A stretch of 58,641 bases of DNA from Actinoallomurus sp. (lineage in GTDB: Bacteria; Actinomycetota; Actinomycetes; Streptosporangiales; Streptosporangiaceae): contig JAOPYG010000306.1 of the NCBI GenBank assembly GCA_025964685.1, forward strand, positions 1 to 58,641. Direction: 5' to 3'. The notes below the pieces were generated by a model. The model saw only the letters and a program-made list of their open reading frames with translations. It had not been told where the DNA came from and did not search any database. Below are positions 15,445-24,057 of this stretch, one piece after another. Each line of letters begins with the position of its first letter. The stretch's first letter is position 1. The translations under genes and the position numbers were made by a program.

Positions 15445-17472
15445 TCAGGCCGGTTCGCCGACCTCCATGATCTCGCGGGACCGCTTGGCGGCGAGGGCGT
15501 CCACGGCCTGCGAGAAGCGCGTCATCGCATCGGGTGAGTCCGGCCCCAGCAGCTGGTGCTTGAGCTCGCTGCGCCGTTCGGCCATCAGGTCCTCGCCGAC
15601 GCCGTCCACGGCCGCCAGGATCTCGGGGAGACCCTTGCAGTCGCGGCCGACGAGGTAGGCCGCTGACGTGCTCGGGTTCTGGCGGCGGAACTCCGCATCG
15701 GGCAGGTCCGCGCCGTTCGTCACCACGTACGGTTTGCCGCTCGCGATGAAGTCGGCCACCACGCTGGAGATGTCGGTGATGAGCAGGTCGGCGTGGTTGA
15801 AGCAGGCGTACAGGTTCGGGATCGCACCGGTGACCACGCGGTGCCGCCACCAGCCTTCGGCCTCCCAGTACGCCTGTTCGCCCTCGGCGGCGGTGTCGCG
15901 CCACAGGGCGTCGCCGGCCAGGTCGGGCTCGGCGGCGACGCGTGACTCCTCGGCCTCGTCGGCGGCGCCGCCGGTCTCCCGGCCGAGACTTGCCAGGCGG
16001 GCGGTCAGCTCCTCCATGCGGCGCCGGGCCGCGGCGTGGTGAGCCGGGTCGGCGGGCCACTGGCCGCCGGCGTCCCGCGCCGCGTTGGCCTCCGCGATCA
16101 TTTTGACGATCTTCTGGTGGGCGCGTCGTACGGCGGGGTCGTTCTTGCCGGCCATCGGGTGCGGCTTGTACAGCAGGCGTACGTGCGGCGCGTGGTCCAG
16201 CAGCGTCCGGACGAGCTTCGGTCCCATCACCGCGACGGAGGTGTGGAATCGGTCGCCGGTCCAGCCCTCCCAGGTGGGGGCGTACAGGACGGTGAACATC
16301 GGGTCCGGGGTGACGCCGGTGGTCTCGATCGGCGCGAGCTGCGGGCGGCCGACCTCGACGATCTCGTCGTCGCGCACACCGGCGTCGCTGCGCCGGTAGC
16401 GTTCGCGGCCCGCCGGGCCGGCGACCCAGACCTCGTCGTAGACCTTGCTGAAGGGGCTGAAGCTGGCGGCCTTGTCGCTGTCGCCGTGGCCGATGAACAC
16501 GCAGCCGATCTCCGGCAGCCGCAGCATGTGGATGTTCTTGCCGGCGTTGGCGGGGAACAGCGCGACCCGCGTCGTCTCGGGCATCGGGAAGTTCATCATC
16601 TCGGTGCCGCCGGGGAAGCACAGGACGGGCGAGGACGTACGACCGAGGAGCGGCAGGTTCGTTCGCTCGCGCATGACGATCATCTTTTTGTTGGCGAGCC
16701 GGTCGAACGTCTCCAGCCACATGTTGACCTGGTAGACGGTGTCCTCGGCGCCGGAGAAGTACAACACCACTTCCGGTTCGTACGCCGCGATCTCCTCGGC
16801 GACCTGCTTGAGCACGTGTTCGCGGTCGGCCAGGTGCCGGTTGAGCCGGAGGTGGCGGGCCGCGAGGGCGAGCGCGGCCACACCGGCGACCAGCGCCACC
16901 GCGAGCCCGACGATGACCGGCCAGGCGGCGCCGGCGGCGACCGTGAGCAGCGCGCCCACGACGACCGGAACGTCGAGGTAGACCATGGAGCGGTGCTGCC
17001 GCACGGTCACCGGCGGAGGCGCCGGGAGGCGCAGCCGGGTCAGGTCGATGCCCCGGGTGAGGACGGGCAGGCGGCGCCGCTCGGTGACGAGCAGGGCGAC
17101 GTACGAGTGGACCGCCCGCAACACGTGGAGGAGCACGAGTGTGCCGGCGACGGCGGCGAACCAGCCGGCCGACGGCGTCCGCTCCCGTGCGAGCAGGATC
17201 AGCAGTGCGACGTCGCGGATCATGGCGCGCAGTGCGATGCCGAGGCCGACCTGGCTGAGGGCGTTGCCGAAGTAGAGCGCGCGGCCGCCCATCAGCGCCT
17301 CGGCGGCGTACCCGGTCAGCGCGAACACGGCGACGAGCGCGGCGTTGGGCCACACCGCGGCGGTGAGGAGCAAGGCGTACGAGAGCACGAGTGTGCCGGC
17401 GATGGCGGGTCCGACCGCCTGGTCGCCCTCGAAGCGCCGACCGATCGAGGTGAGGATGCGTGAGGCGTTCAA
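15445..17472 (-). CDS. CDP-glycerol glycerophosphotransferase family polymerase, membrane-anchored (copy 1)
   Basis: 675 residues. The N-terminal about 225 residues carry several hydrophobic spans (about 20-70, 92-130, 165-210), unlike classical TagF, which is peripheral. The C-terminal Glyphos_transf domain (about 290-650) shows FIGHGDSDKAASFSPF, EVWVAGPAGRERY, VLYAPTWEGWTGD, LLYKPHPMAG and LLITDISSVVADFIASGK; the HG motif contains the candidate catalytic His. Family members transfer polyol phosphate from CDP-glycerol or CDP-ribitol to a growing teichoic-acid-type chain. The start is TTG at 17472 overlapping the previous stop (TTGA). Third gene of the operon made by the fused CDP-polyol synthase and its paralogue at 17469-19409. 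Donor identity is inferred from context. Confidence 0.88.
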   Translation of the reverse strand: MNASRILTSIGRRFEGDQAVGPAIAGTLVLSYALLLTAAVWPNAALVAVFALTGYAAEALMGGRALYFGNALSQVGLGIALRAMIRDVALLILLARERTPSAGWFAAVAGTLVLLHVLRAVHSYVALLVTERRRLPVLTRGIDLTRLRLPAPPPVTVRQHRSMVYLDVPVVVGALLTVAAGAAWPVIVGLAVALVAGVAALALAARHLRLNRHLADREHVLKQVAEEIAAYEPEVVLYFSGAEDTVYQVNMWLETFDRLANKKMIVMRERTNLPLLGRTSSPVLCFPGGTEMMNFPMPETTRVALFPANAGKNIHMLRLPEIGCVFIGHGDSDKAASFSPFSKVYDEVWVAGPAGRERYRRSDAGVRDDEIVEVGRPQLAPIETTGVTPDPMFTVLYAPTWEGWTGDRFHTSVAVMGPKLVRTLLDHAPHVRLLYKPHPMAGKNDPAVRRAHQKIVKMIAEANAARDAGGQWPADPAHHAAARRRMEELTARLASLGRETGGAADEAEESRVAAEPDLAGDALWRDTAAEGEQAYWEAEGWWRHRVVTGAIPNLYACFNHADLLITDISSVVADFIASGKPYVVTNGADLPDAEFRRQNPSTSAAYLVGRDCKGLPEILAAVDGVGEDLMAERRSELKHQLLGPDSPDAMTRFSQAVDALAAKRSREIMEVGEPA
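15759..15805 (-). repeat. Conserved patch shared with 17786-17832 (46/47 identical)
   Basis: This segment of copy 1 matches 17786-17832 in copy 2 at 46 of 47 bases. It encodes the LLITDISS motif of the polymerase domain. Codons are also conserved, unlike most of the surrounding sequence. Confidence 0.75.
16261..16362 (-). repeat. Near-identical 102-bp patch shared with 18252-18353
   Basis: Aligned by eye with 18252-18353, this segment differs at only 2 of 102 bases, including wobble positions. It encodes the region from IVEVGRPQLAPI through VLYAPTWEGW of the polymerase. Flanking parts of the two genes are clearly diverged, which suggests gene conversion. Confidence 0.85.
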
Positions 17473-19409
17473 GCTGCTGGCCGATCGTCGTCGGTGTGGA
17501 AGAGGGACTGGGAGGCGAGGGCGGAGACGGCGGCGTCGAACCTCTTGCCCGAGTCGAGGCCGTCCGGGCCGAGCAGGTGGTTCCGCAGCTCGCGCCGGTG
17601 TTCGGTCATCGGGTCGAGGCCGTCGCTTCCGGCTTGCGCCACGATCGCGGGGAGTTCGGCGCAGTCGGGCCCGACCAGGTACGCGGCCATGGCCGCGGTC
17701 GGGAACAGCCGGCGGAACTCCTCGGTGGCCAGTCCCTGGACGTTCGTCACGGCGTAGGGCTTGCCGCTGACGATGAAGTCGCCCGCCACGCTGGAGATGT
17801 CGGTGATGAGCAGGTCCGCGTGGTTGAAGCAGTCGTACACGTGCGGCCGCGGCCCCGTGATGACGCGGTGTCGCAGCGGTCCGCCGGCCTGCCAGTAGGC
17901 CGCGGTCCAGGCGTCCTCGACTTCCTGCCAGGTGTCGGAGGAGCCCACACCGGCCGTGTCGCGCGTGATCTGGGCCTCGTCGCCGGCGGTCTCGTCGCCT
18001 GCGAGCGCGTCGAGGCGCCTGGTCAGGGCCTTCAGCCGGTCGCCGTGCTGACCGCCGCTCGTCTCGCGCGAGCCGTTCGCCCGTTCGATCATCGCGACGA
18101 TCTCGTGGTGCCTGGCGATCGCCTCCGGGTCGCGGGTGCCGGTCAGGGGGTGCGGCTTGTACAGCACCCGGATCTGCGGTGAGTGGTCGAGCAGCGCCCG
18201 GACGATCGCCGGTCCCATCGTCGCGACGGAACTGTGCGCCAGGTCGTCCGACCAGCCCTCCCAGGTGGGGGCGTACAGGACGGTGAACATCGGGTCCGGG
18301 GTGACGCCGGTGGCGTCGATCGGCGCGAGCTGCGGGCGGCCGACCTCGACGATGTCCTCGTCGCGTACGCCGGTCTGCATCGTCAGGTACCGCTCACGCC
18401 CGGCCGGCCCGGCCACCCAGACCTCGTCGTACGCGCGGGCGAACGGGTTGAAGCTGGCGGGCTTGTCGCTGTCGCCGTGATTGACGAAGGCCGAGCGGAT
18501 GCCGGACATCCGCAGCATGTGGAGATTCTTGCCCACGTTGGCCGGGTACAGCGCGGTCCGGAGGGTGGACAGGTCGAGCCGCACCATGTCCATGGCCTTG
18601 GGCACGCAGAGTATGGGGGTCCGGGTCCGGCCCAGCAGCGGCACCATCGCGCGCTCACGCAGGATGATCACCGTCCGGTGTTCGAGGTCGTCCACCGTGG
18701 AGAGCCACATGTTGGCCTGGTAGGCCGAGTCCGGGGAGCCGGAGAAGTAGAGCACGACCTCCGGCCGCAGCTCGGCGACGCGTTTGTTCACCAGGTCGAA
18801 GATCCGGTCCTCGTTGCCAAGGTGGCGGTTGCGCATCGCGTGCCGGACCATCAGTCCGGCGGCGACCAGCCCGAGCGCGTACGCGACGGCCAGCCCGCCG
18901 ACGCCGACCCACAGCCCGAACAGCGCGCCGACCAGCACGGGCACGTCCAGGTGCAGCATGGTGCGGGCGTGCCGCGTCGTGAACAGCGGATGCGGGGCGT
19001 CCGGAATGCGCAGCTCGGTCAGGTCCATGCCGCGCGTGACCACCGGCAGCCGCCGCCGCCGGATGACGTAGAGGGTCAGTCCGGAGTACGCCCCGCGGAG
19101 CGCGTGCAGGCCGACCAGGCCCAGTGCCAGCACGGCGAACGTGGTGTCGCCCGCATGGCCCTCGCGGACCAGCAGCAGGAGGAGTGCCAGTTCGCGGAGC
19201 AGGAACCGTACGGTGACGCCCGCGTTGACCTGCGCGAGCCGGTCGGTGATGCCGAGCTCCTCGCGGGAGGCCAGGTCGTCGGCGGCGTAGGCGATCAGGG
19301 CGGTGACGGCGAACGCCCAGGTACTCGGCCACAGCGCGGCCGCGACCGTCGCCGGGTAGGACAGCAGAAGAGCGGGGCGGATGGCGGCCCGTACGAACCG
19401 GTGGGTCAT
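17469..19409 (-). CDS. CDP-glycerol glycerophosphotransferase family polymerase, membrane-anchored (copy 2)
   Basis: 646 residues, the same architecture as the gene after it: N-terminal membrane spans (about 8-50, 68-105, 150-185), a short juxtamembrane helix, and a C-terminal Glyphos_transf domain with FVNHGDSDKPASFNPF, VWVAGPAGRERY, VLYAPTWEGWSDD, VLYKPHPLTG and LLITDISSVAGDFIVSGK. ATG 19409 overlaps the stop of the fused CDP-polyol synthase (ATGA), and its own stop overlaps the next TTG (TTGA). Two successive polymerase genes suggest a primase/polymerase pair, as TagB/TagF or TarK/TarL do in Firmicutes; that division of labour is inference. Confidence 0.88.
   Translation of the reverse strand: MTHRFVRAAIRPALLLSYPATVAAALWPSTWAFAVTALIAYAADDLASREELGITDRLAQVNAGVTVRFLLRELALLLLLVREGHAGDTTFAVLALGLVGLHALRGAYSGLTLYVIRRRRLPVVTRGMDLTELRIPDAPHPLFTTRHARTMLHLDVPVLVGALFGLWVGVGGLAVAYALGLVAAGLMVRHAMRNRHLGNEDRIFDLVNKRVAELRPEVVLYFSGSPDSAYQANMWLSTVDDLEHRTVIILRERAMVPLLGRTRTPILCVPKAMDMVRLDLSTLRTALYPANVGKNLHMLRMSGIRSAFVNHGDSDKPASFNPFARAYDEVWVAGPAGRERYLTMQTGVRDEDIVEVGRPQLAPIDATGVTPDPMFTVLYAPTWEGWSDDLAHSSVATMGPAIVRALLDHSPQIRVLYKPHPLTGTRDPEAIARHHEIVAMIERANGSRETSGGQHGDRLKALTRRLDALAGDETAGDEAQITRDTAGVGSSDTWQEVEDAWTAAYWQAGGPLRHRVITGPRPHVYDCFNHADLLITDISSVAGDFIVSGKPYAVTNVQGLATEEFRRLFPTAAMAAYLVGPDCAELPAIVAQAGSDGLDPMTEHRRELRNHLLGPDGLDSGKRFDAAVSALASQSLFHTDDDRPAA
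17786..17832 (-). repeat. Conserved patch shared with 15759-15805
   Basis: Partner of the 47-bp patch in copy 1; one base differs. Confidence 0.75.
18252..18353 (-). repeat. Near-identical 102-bp patch shared with 16261-16362
   Basis: Partner segment in copy 2; 100 of 102 bases are the same as in copy 1 when compared base by base. Confidence 0.85.
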
Positions 19410-20833
19410 CGGGCGACCGCCGTCGGGTCGTGGCGGCGGATATCGACCGTATGGCCGGTGAGTTCGGAGATGAGCACGTCGATCGAGGTCAGCGCGACGT
19501 CGTGGGATGACAGGAGGGTGTCGGCCGGCTCCTGCCCGAAGGCGCGGGTGCGCATCGGCGTGGCGGTCCGCTCGGGGTTGATGCAGTTGACGCGCACTTC
19601 GTCGTCGGCCCATTCGTCGGCCAGCGCCTGGGTGAGGTTGACGGTGGCGGCCTTGGCCGAGGAGTACAGGCTGTATCCGGCGCGGCCCCGCGTGTAGCTG
19701 CTGGAGGTGTAGAGGAGCAGCTGGCCCTTGGACTTGCGGAGGTAACCGATCGCCGCCCGCGCGATGTGGAGCGGGCCGAGGTAGTTGATCCGCAGCGACC
19801 CCTCGACGATGGAGTCGTCCATCTCGTCGAGCTTGCCGGTGTGCAGGACCCCGGCGGTGTTGACGACGTAGTCGATGCGGCCCGTCTCGCCGTGCGCCTT
19901 GGCCAGGGCGGTCTCGACGTCGGGTGGGTTCTCGACGTGAGTACCGGTCTCCGAGCGCGAGAAGGAGTACACCCGGGCGCCGAATGAACGGGTGAGCTCG
20001 GCGATGTCGGCGCCGATGCCCTGGCTGCCGCCGAAGACCACGATGGTCTTGCCGGACAGTCTGCTCGCGTAGTCCGTCTCGGTCCCTAGGGGCGGAGGCG
20101 GAGCCTGTGAGGAGAGCTGGAACAGTTTGTCGGCGATGAACACGTCGACCGGGTGGGTGACCTTCATGTTCTGTTCGCTACCGTCCACCACGACGATGGG
20201 CACGTCGGGCAGGTAACGCAGCACGACGCTGCAGTCGTCGGTGGCGGAGACCTTCCCGGCGATGAAGTCGGGGTCGGCGAGGGCGAGCGCGTAGGCCTCG
20301 CGAATGGTCGACAGGCGGAAGCACTGCGGTGTCTGCCCGCGGCGCAGCAGGTCGCGACGGGGCACGTCCTTGATGACGGTGCCGCCGTAGTCGTCCACCT
20401 TGATGATGGTGTCGGCGGAGGGAATGGCCACATCGACGGCCTCGTACCGTTCCAGAGCCGTGACGCATTCCTCGATGATGCGATGGTCGATGAAGGGCCG
20501 CACCGCGTCATGGAAGAGCACGTTGGCCTCGGGGGAGGTGGCACTCACCGCCTCGATCGCCCGCATCGTGGTCTCGGTGCGAGTGGCGCCGCCCTCGATC
20601 ACCCGGGAGACCTTCGTGCATCCGGCAGCGGTGACGATGGCCTCGGCCTCGGCCGTGAAGCCCGGCGTCATCGCGACGATGATCTCGTCGATCTGCGGTG
20701 CGCTCTGAAAGACCTGCAACGTGTGCTGCATGATCGGCTTCCCGGCGATCTTGACGAGCTGCTTGGGGATCTCGAGCCCCATCCGCTGCCCTGTACCACC
20801 CGCCAGAACGACTGCGACGTTGTGCAACTGCAA
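19406..20833 (-). CDS. Bifunctional cytidylyltransferase-SDR reductase (CDP-ribitol synthase type, Bcs1/TarIJ-like)
   Basis: 475 residues, two enzymes in one chain. Residues about 1-235 are an IspD/TarI-type cytidylyltransferase (VVLAGGTGQRMGLEIPKQL, FHDAVRPFIDHRIIEECV, RRGQTPQCFR, DDCSVVLRYL, NMKVTHPVDVFIAD). Residues about 250-475 are a short-chain dehydrogenase (cofactor loop VFGGSQGIGADIA, NTAGVL, catalytic Y-S-S-A-K in SLYSSAKAA). Haemophilus Bcs1/Acs1 has this order and makes CDP-ribitol by reducing ribulose 5-phosphate and adding CMP; this is the likely reaction here. The start is a TTG at 20833 (another TTG two codons on), with GAGGGCGG upstream. It heads a three-gene coupled operon with two polymerases. 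The promoter region contains two inverted repeats. Confidence 0.88.
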   Translation of the reverse strand: MQLHNVAVVLAGGTGQRMGLEIPKQLVKIAGKPIMQHTLQVFQSAPQIDEIIVAMTPGFTAEAEAIVTAAGCTKVSRVIEGGATRTETTMRAIEAVSATSPEANVLFHDAVRPFIDHRIIEECVTALERYEAVDVAIPSADTIIKVDDYGGTVIKDVPRRDLLRRGQTPQCFRLSTIREAYALALADPDFIAGKVSATDDCSVVLRYLPDVPIVVVDGSEQNMKVTHPVDVFIADKLFQLSSQAPPPPLGTETDYASRLSGKTIVVFGGSQGIGADIAELTRSFGARVYSFSRSETGTHVENPPDVETALAKAHGETGRIDYVVNTAGVLHTGKLDEMDDSIVEGSLRINYLGPLHIARAAIGYLRKSKGQLLLYTSSSYTRGRAGYSLYSSAKAATVNLTQALADEWADDEVRVNCINPERTATPMRTRAFGQEPADTLLSSHDVALTSIDVLISELTGHTVDIRRHDPTAVAR

Positions 20834-20895
20834 CTTGGTCCGCCCTCTATAGATCTGACAAGCGAGGATAGCTCCCCATAAGCAATGAAAAGCGT

Positions 20896-20910
20896 CACAT
20901 CACGGATGTG
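20896..20910. promoter_or_regulatory. Inverted repeat CACATC-ACG-GATGTG upstream of CDP-polyol operon
   Basis: Perfect 6-bp arms around 3 bp in the AT-richer divergent region between the genes starting at 20833 and 21116. Candidate operator for the minus-strand operon; the binding protein is unknown. Confidence 0.4.
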
Positions 20911-20916
20911 AACCCT

Positions 20917-20947
20917 AAGTAACAATTTTCAGTGGTTTACGTTACTT
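20917..20947. promoter_or_regulatory. Spaced inverted repeat AAGTAAC-N17-GTTACTT
   Basis: Perfect 7-bp arms (20917-20923, 20941-20947) 17 bp apart in the divergent intergenic region, which is unusually AT-rich for this window. The GTAAC half-sites resemble those bound by OmpR-type regulators such as MtrA in actinomycetes, though those are usually direct repeats. Confidence 0.4.
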
Positions 20948-21115
20948 GAAGCACCCATTACCTCGCTGAGCCTCGCCCGTCAGGCCCATGAGTGAGCTGG
21001 GTCACGCTTAGGGGCGCTCTGATGCGTGGTTCGCCTTGACCGGCGCCGTCATGCCGCCATCATCAGTGGCAGGCGTCCAAACCCCGTACGCTCGGCATCT
21101 CCGGGAAGGTTGGAG

Positions 21116-22891
21116 GTGATCACGGTCGAGTCCGCACGGAGCCGTTGGCGCGCCGTGCCGGGTGTTCTCGCGACCCTGGTCACCGTCGTCTGCGGCGCGA
21201 TCCTGGCCGACCGGCTCATCCTCCAGGCCGAGTGGTGGCAGGTGAACCGGACGGTGACGCACGCGCCGCGGCCGCAACTCGCCGACCTCGGACCGCCGCC
21301 CGGCCCGGTCACCGTGAGCTGGCAGCTGAGCACCTCCGTGGCCGACAGTGAGCTGCCCGCGTACGACCGGGTGGCCTTCACACTCGTGGACGGCGAGCTC
21401 GTCGTCGTGTCCGGTCGCGGGCTCACCGTGCGTGACGCGCGTACCGGCCGCGAACGCTGGCACTACTACCGCGGCGAGTGGTCGCTCCTCGGCTGGGCGC
21501 ACACCGGCCAGGTGCTCATCGCCTACCTCGAGCGCACCGGCCACCGCGGCAACCGACTCATGGTGGGCCTCGACGCGGTCAGCGGCACGCTGCTGTGGCG
21601 TCAGCGCGGCGACGTGCCGGCCGCGACCGAGCGGACCACGCTGCGCTGGCCGGCCGGCGGCGGTGTGGTGATCGTTACCGAGGACGGCCGGCACACGCTG
21701 TACGGCCGGTCCGCGGTGACCGGCCGCCGCATCTGGACCAAACGTCTGACGCACGGCTGCCTGCTGCCGGAGGCGGCGCCGTACGGTTCGGCCGCCAGCG
21801 AGACCGTCGCCGCCTTCGGCCTCGACTGCGGTGCCCGCGACCGTACCCTGGCGGTCGACCCGCGCACCGGGCACACGCTGTTCACCACGAACGCCGCGCA
21901 CGCCGCGGTGTCGGTCAGCGGAGACGTCACCGCCGTGTTCGACGGCGTGGGGCTCTACGCCTACGACCGCTCGGGCCGGCAGTTCCTGATCCGCAAGGGC
22001 GAGGACGTCTGCCGGAACATGTGCCCGACCACGGTGACCGGCGGGCACCTCCTCGTCGCCTACGACCTCGCCCGCCGGCCCGAGGACGGCACGGCGACCC
22101 GCAGGCTCGAGTCGGTGGACATCGCCTCCGGCGAGTTGTCCTGGCGCCGCGACGTGTCCGGCTACACCGCCCTCTCGGTGACGGGCGGCGTGCTGTACGG
22201 CCTGCGCTCCCGCCTCGCCGATCCCTTACTGCCGGCCGGAATCGACGTGATCGACCCTGCGACGGGCGAAGGGACGACGGTGCCCGCGCCGCTCGTGACC
22301 CGGCCCGGACTGGACGGCGTACGTCCCTGGGTCGCCGCGGGCGGCGGCCTGCTGTACGTGGCCGTGCCGACGGCCCGCCCGCGTCCCTTCGGCGGCGCCC
22401 GGCTGGTCGCCCTGCGTGGCGGCATCCGGGGTTCGGGGCCGCCGCAGCTCGCCGGAGTGTCGGTCCGCGACTGGCCGGACGCCTGCTCCCTGCTCACCAA
22501 GCACGACCTGCCGCCGGGCTACTCCGCTGAGTCGTCGCCGGCGGACGTCGAGGGCATGCGTGTGCCGGCCGGCTGCACCTACCGGCCACGGCATCAGAAG
22601 CGGCGCGCCTCATCCGCTCCAGAGCGTGAGACCGGCGCGCTGTCGGTCACCGTCCAGTGGGTGGCCGCCGACCCTGGTGCGGCCTCGGCCCTGTTCTGGG
22701 CGGCGCGTGACACGCAGAGCGCCGTCCGCGACCCGGTGAAGGCGGGCGACGCGGCGTACGGCCTGGGCGTCCCGTCCGGCACGGTCGTGATGCGGGTCGG
22801 CCGGACGATCGTGACGGTCACCGCCGAGCTCCCGGGCATGGCCACGCACCTGGCCACGCTGATCGCCGCGCGGCTGCGCGCCGGCGACTGA
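21116..22891 (+). CDS. Membrane-anchored PQQ-like beta-propeller protein
   Basis: 591 residues: one N-terminal membrane span (about 14-33), then repeated propeller blades (about 70-450) with the PQQ-repeat pattern, for example VRDARTGRERWHYY, GLDAVSGTLLWRQ and DIASGELSWRRD. The last 130 residues (DACSLLTKHDLPPGYS to the end) form a separate Cys-containing domain that recalls extracellular DUF3558-type lipoprotein domains; this comparison is tentative. No PQQ-enzyme active-site motif is visible, so a structural or binding role outside the membrane is more likely. GTG 21116 with GGAAGGTTGGAG upstream is preferred; the frame stays open to 21026. It is transcribed divergently from the CDP-polyol operon. 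Confidence 0.75.
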   Translation: MITVESARSRWRAVPGVLATLVTVVCGAILADRLILQAEWWQVNRTVTHAPRPQLADLGPPPGPVTVSWQLSTSVADSELPAYDRVAFTLVDGELVVVSGRGLTVRDARTGRERWHYYRGEWSLLGWAHTGQVLIAYLERTGHRGNRLMVGLDAVSGTLLWRQRGDVPAATERTTLRWPAGGGVVIVTEDGRHTLYGRSAVTGRRIWTKRLTHGCLLPEAAPYGSAASETVAAFGLDCGARDRTLAVDPRTGHTLFTTNAAHAAVSVSGDVTAVFDGVGLYAYDRSGRQFLIRKGEDVCRNMCPTTVTGGHLLVAYDLARRPEDGTATRRLESVDIASGELSWRRDVSGYTALSVTGGVLYGLRSRLADPLLPAGIDVIDPATGEGTTVPAPLVTRPGLDGVRPWVAAGGGLLYVAVPTARPRPFGGARLVALRGGIRGSGPPQLAGVSVRDWPDACSLLTKHDLPPGYSAESSPADVEGMRVPAGCTYRPRHQKRRASSAPERETGALSVTVQWVAADPGAASALFWAARDTQSAVRDPVKAGDAAYGLGVPSGTVVMRVGRTIVTVTAELPGMATHLATLIAARLRAGD

Positions 22892-22900
22892 CCGCCGGAC

Positions 22901-23998
22901 TCATGCCTTGGCGGTGGCCCAGTCCTCGAGCTGCGCGACGAACAGCCGGGCCTGCTCGGGCCAGTGGAACCGCGCACGGGCGGCCTCGTGGCCACGCTTG
23001 CCCATGTCGAGCCGGAGCGTCGGATCGTCGCGCAACCGCCGGACCGCCGCCGCGGTCGCCATGGGGTCCTGGAACGGCACGACCAGCCCGCAGGCGCCCT
23101 CGGTGACGATCTCCGCGGCGATCGGGTTGGGCGTGGTGATGACCGGAAGGCCCCGCGCCATGTACTCCACGACCTTGGTCGGCATGGAGTGCCGGTAGTT
23201 GGGTGAGTCGTGCAGCAACGCCAGCCCGGCGATGGCGCCCTCGGCCATGCGCAGTGCGCGGTCGTTGGGCACGAAGCCGTACCAGCGCAGCAGGCCGGTC
23301 CGCTGCGCCTCGCGCAACAGCGGCCGTACGCTCGCGTCCGCCGCGCCGATGAGCTCCAGCGTGACCCCCTCGGCGCGCAGCAGCCTGGCGAGCTCGATCA
23401 GGTCGGCCGCGCCGCGTGCCATGGAGAGCTGTCCGACGTAGACGACCCGATCGTCGCCCGGAGGCGTGGGCAGTGTGTCCGGGACGTTGGTGGTGTTCGG
23501 CACCACCGGGTGCCGCTCACGGAAACGCTCGCGGTAGCCCTCTTCGGCCAGCAGCAGCTTCAGCCGGCGTTCGGCACGCCGTTCCAGGAGCCGTACGGCG
23601 AACCGCAGCGGCACTCTCAGCGGCGCGGGCAGCCAGCCCTTCGCGCCGAGCGCCGCGGCGGTGTCCTCGTGCACGTCCCAGACCGTGCGCGACCGCAGCC
23701 GGCGCGGCACCGCCAGGAGCAGCTCGGGGTCGTGCAGCAGGATGAGGTCCGCCTCGTGGCCGCGCTGCCGCAGGACGCGCCGTGCCGCGCGCAACGCGTA
23801 CAGCCGGCGGCGGCCGGTCGCGCGGGGTACGTCGATCGGAGTGACGTCGGGCCAGGGCGTGACATTGCACGCGCGGAACGGCGCCACATACGTGATCTCG
23901 TGCCCCGCGTCGAGCAATGCGCGTATCTGCCGGTGCAGAATCCGCGCGTCCTCAGGATGGTGCACGACCGTACACACGAAAACCCGCATCGCCTTCAT
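22901..23998 (-). CDS. Family-4 glycosyltransferase
   Basis: 365 residues, GT-B fold. N-domain: FVCTVVHHPEDARILHRQI, LILLHDPELLLAVPRRL and VWDVHEDTAAAL. C-domain: DRVVYVGQLSMARGAADLI, LELIGAADASVRPLL, YGFVPNDRALRMAEGA, and the donor-binding end NYRHSMPTKVVEYMARGLPV with the EX7E-like region before ITTPNPIAAEIV. Third gene of the minus-strand run 26779-22901, 60 bp after the nucleotide-sugar dehydrogenase, so it may use the resulting uronic-acid donor. ATG 23998; a second ATG three codons on is possible. It ends 10 bp from the convergent propeller gene. Confidence 0.88.
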   Translation of the reverse strand: MKAMRVFVCTVVHHPEDARILHRQIRALLDAGHEITYVAPFRACNVTPWPDVTPIDVPRATGRRRLYALRAARRVLRQRGHEADLILLHDPELLLAVPRRLRSRTVWDVHEDTAAALGAKGWLPAPLRVPLRFAVRLLERRAERRLKLLLAEEGYRERFRERHPVVPNTTNVPDTLPTPPGDDRVVYVGQLSMARGAADLIELARLLRAEGVTLELIGAADASVRPLLREAQRTGLLRWYGFVPNDRALRMAEGAIAGLALLHDSPNYRHSMPTKVVEYMARGLPVITTPNPIAAEIVTEGACGLVVPFQDPMATAAAVRRLRDDPTLRLDMGKRGHEAARARFHWPEQARLFVAQLEDWATAKA

Positions 23999-24057
23999 TT
24001 CACCGGGAGTCTGTCGGTGGCAGGGAAATATTCGGTGAATTCCAAGCGGCCATCACT

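Noticed and set aside
16036-17463. 475-codon open frame on the plus strand
   Set aside because: Antisense to the polymerase gene copy 1; high-GC DNA leaves long empty frames.
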